Origin: Pseudomonas viridiflava
GTDB taxonomy: Bacteria > Pseudomonadota > Gammaproteobacteria > Pseudomonadales > Pseudomonadaceae
Direction: 5' to 3'
Assembly (NCBI RefSeq): GCF_003702045.1
Contig: NZ_RBTP01000076.1
Span: forward strand, 244,257-308,256
DNA: 64,000 nt
Shown piece after piece: positions 63,204 through 64,000 of this stretch. Under the pieces are notes generated by a model, which was not told the origin of the DNA, did not search any database, and saw only the letters and a program-made list of their open reading frames with translations. The stretch's first letter is position 1; each line of letters opens with the position of its first letter. The position numbers were made by a program, and so were the translations under genes.

Positions 63204-64000
63204 ATGACATCGATGGCCAGAAACGACCTTGCGCTGGAACTCGCAAACGTAGGCGTGCGTCCGGCCGACCGGCTGGGTTTCACCATGATGATCGCTGCGC
63301 TGATCCATCTGGCGATTATCCTTGGCGTGGGCTTTACCTATGTGAAGCCTGAGCAGATTTCCCAAACGCTGGAAATCACCCTCGCCACCTTCAAGAGCGA
63401 AGAGAAGCCCAGGCAGGCTGATTTCCTTGCCCAGGACAACCAGCAGGGCAGCGGAACACTGGACAAGGCCGAGACGCTCAAGACCACTGAAATCGCGCCA
63501 TATCAGGACACCAAGGTCAATAAGGTGACTCCGCCGCCAGCCAGCAAACCGGTGGTCAAGCAGGAAGCACCGAAAACCGCCGTGGCCACGACCGCACCGA
63601 GCCCTCAGAAAACCGTCGCCAAACGCGAGGAAGTCAAACCGGAGCCGACCGCAAAGGCCGCGCCCTCGTTCGACAGCGCTGAGTTGACCAACGAAATTGC
63701 CAGCCTCGAAGCCGAGCTGTCCGCCGAGCAGCAGTTGTACGCCAAACGTCCGAAGATCCATCGCTTGAACGCCGCCTCGACCATGCGCGACAAGGGCGCC
63801 TGGTACAAGGACGACTGGCGCAAGAAGGTGGAACGGGTCGGCAACCTGAACTACCCGGAAGAGGCCCGCCGCAAACAGATTTATGGAAACCTGCGGTTGC
63901 TGGTCTCGATCAACCGCGATGGCTCGCTCTACGAAGTGCTGGTGCTTGAATCTTCCGGGCAACCTCTGCTGGATCAGGCAGCACAGCGAATCGTGCGTCT
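63204..64000 (+). CDS. tonB3: TonB3-type energy transducer (3' end cut by window)
   Basis: The frame is open to the window end, about 265 residues. A short cytoplasmic N-terminus (MTSMARNDLALELANVGVRP) leads to one membrane anchor (about 29-47, MMIAALIHLAIILGVGFTYV). A Lys/Pro/Ala-rich periplasmic spacer follows, then the start of the TonB C-terminal domain (LNYPEEARRKQIYGNLRLLV, INRDGSLYEVLVLESSGQPL). In P. aeruginosa TonB3 (PA0406, next to gshB and pilG) is needed for twitching and pilus assembly. The start could be ATG 63204 or ATG 63213. A ten-codon frame from 63175 ends on an overlapping ATGA at 63204. Confidence 0.85.
   Translation, partial: MTSMARNDLALELANVGVRPADRLGFTMMIAALIHLAIILGVGFTYVKPEQISQTLEITLATFKSEEKPRQADFLAQDNQQGSGTLDKAETLKTTEIAPYQDTKVNKVTPPPASKPVVKQEAPKTAVATTAPSPQKTVAKREEVKPEPTAKAAPSFDSAELTNEIASLEAELSAEQQLYAKRPKIHRLNAASTMRDKGAWYKDDWRKKVERVGNLNYPEEARRKQIYGNLRLLVSINRDGSLYEVLVLESSGQPLLDQAAQRIVR

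Noticed and set aside
1..64000. CRISPR arrays, integrases, transposases, prophage genes, tRNA or rRNA genes
   Set aside because: None seen. The repeats present are dispersed REP-type hairpins, not regularly spaced direct repeats with spacers.

Overview
The window is 64 kb of a high-GC bacterial chromosome. It is almost certainly a fluorescent Pseudomonas, most likely of the P. syringae group. The evidence is the cbcXWV-betIBA layout, DipA and GbdR, PilGHIJ-ChpA-ChpC, TonB3, and many REP-type intergenic repeats ending in GGGAGCGAGC or GGGAGCGGAC. The strain cannot be named from sequence alone. I found no rRNA, tRNA, CRISPR array, prophage, integrase or transposase. Codon use looks even throughout, so most of this is core genome cut up by small repeats.

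Layout. 1-6.1 kb: end of aceF, the c-di-GMP enzyme dipA, msrA and rlmJ. 6.1-7.0 kb: a short accessory patch with an unusual folded leader ahead of a 76-residue protein and a second small hypothetical protein. 7.2-9.8 kb: zapA with its small coiled-coil partner, and a chemoreceptor with a FliA-like promoter. 9.9-19.3 kb: a quaternary-amine module (gbdR, cbcXWV transporter, betI, betB, betA) that imports choline and betaine and oxidises choline to glycine betaine. 19.8-24 kb: a TldD-like/TldE-like protease pair followed closely by a drug-type MFS exporter. 24.1-31.7 kb: dbpA, a HI0933-family flavoprotein, yccS, a solute-binding protein, elaA, a winged-helix protein and a YgjP-type metalloprotease. 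31.7-34.9 kb: a REC-PAS-GGDEF-EAL response regulator and a PL7 alginate lyase. 34.9-40.8 kb: divergent putP/putA with PutA-type operator motifs between them. 40.9-42.6 kb: a LysR regulator divergent from a WrbA-like flavodoxin. 42.7-51.5 kb: acyl-CoA dehydrogenase, cvrA (nhaP2), a large MscS/KefA-type channel and selO. 51.6-64 kb: the type IV pilus chemosensory operon pilG-H-I-J-chpA-chpC (minus strand), with gshB and tonB3 running the other way.

How it works together. Several loci share osmotic or nutrient themes: betaine and proline uptake and oxidation, the mechanosensitive channel, and the K+/H+ antiporter. Others share surface behaviour: DipA, the GGDEF-EAL regulator, the Pil-Chp array, TonB3 and the alginate lyase. 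From memory of P. aeruginosa PAO1, these blocks come from distant positions there, so the window is a mosaic of conserved blocks whose joints are often marked by REP-type repeats.

The most unusual non-coding signal is at 6194-6404. It has competing stems, a terminator-like hairpin with a possible anti-terminator, a UUCG tetraloop hairpin and a possible pseudoknot, just upstream of the small gene at 6434. I can see the complementary segments directly; the regulatory role is inference.
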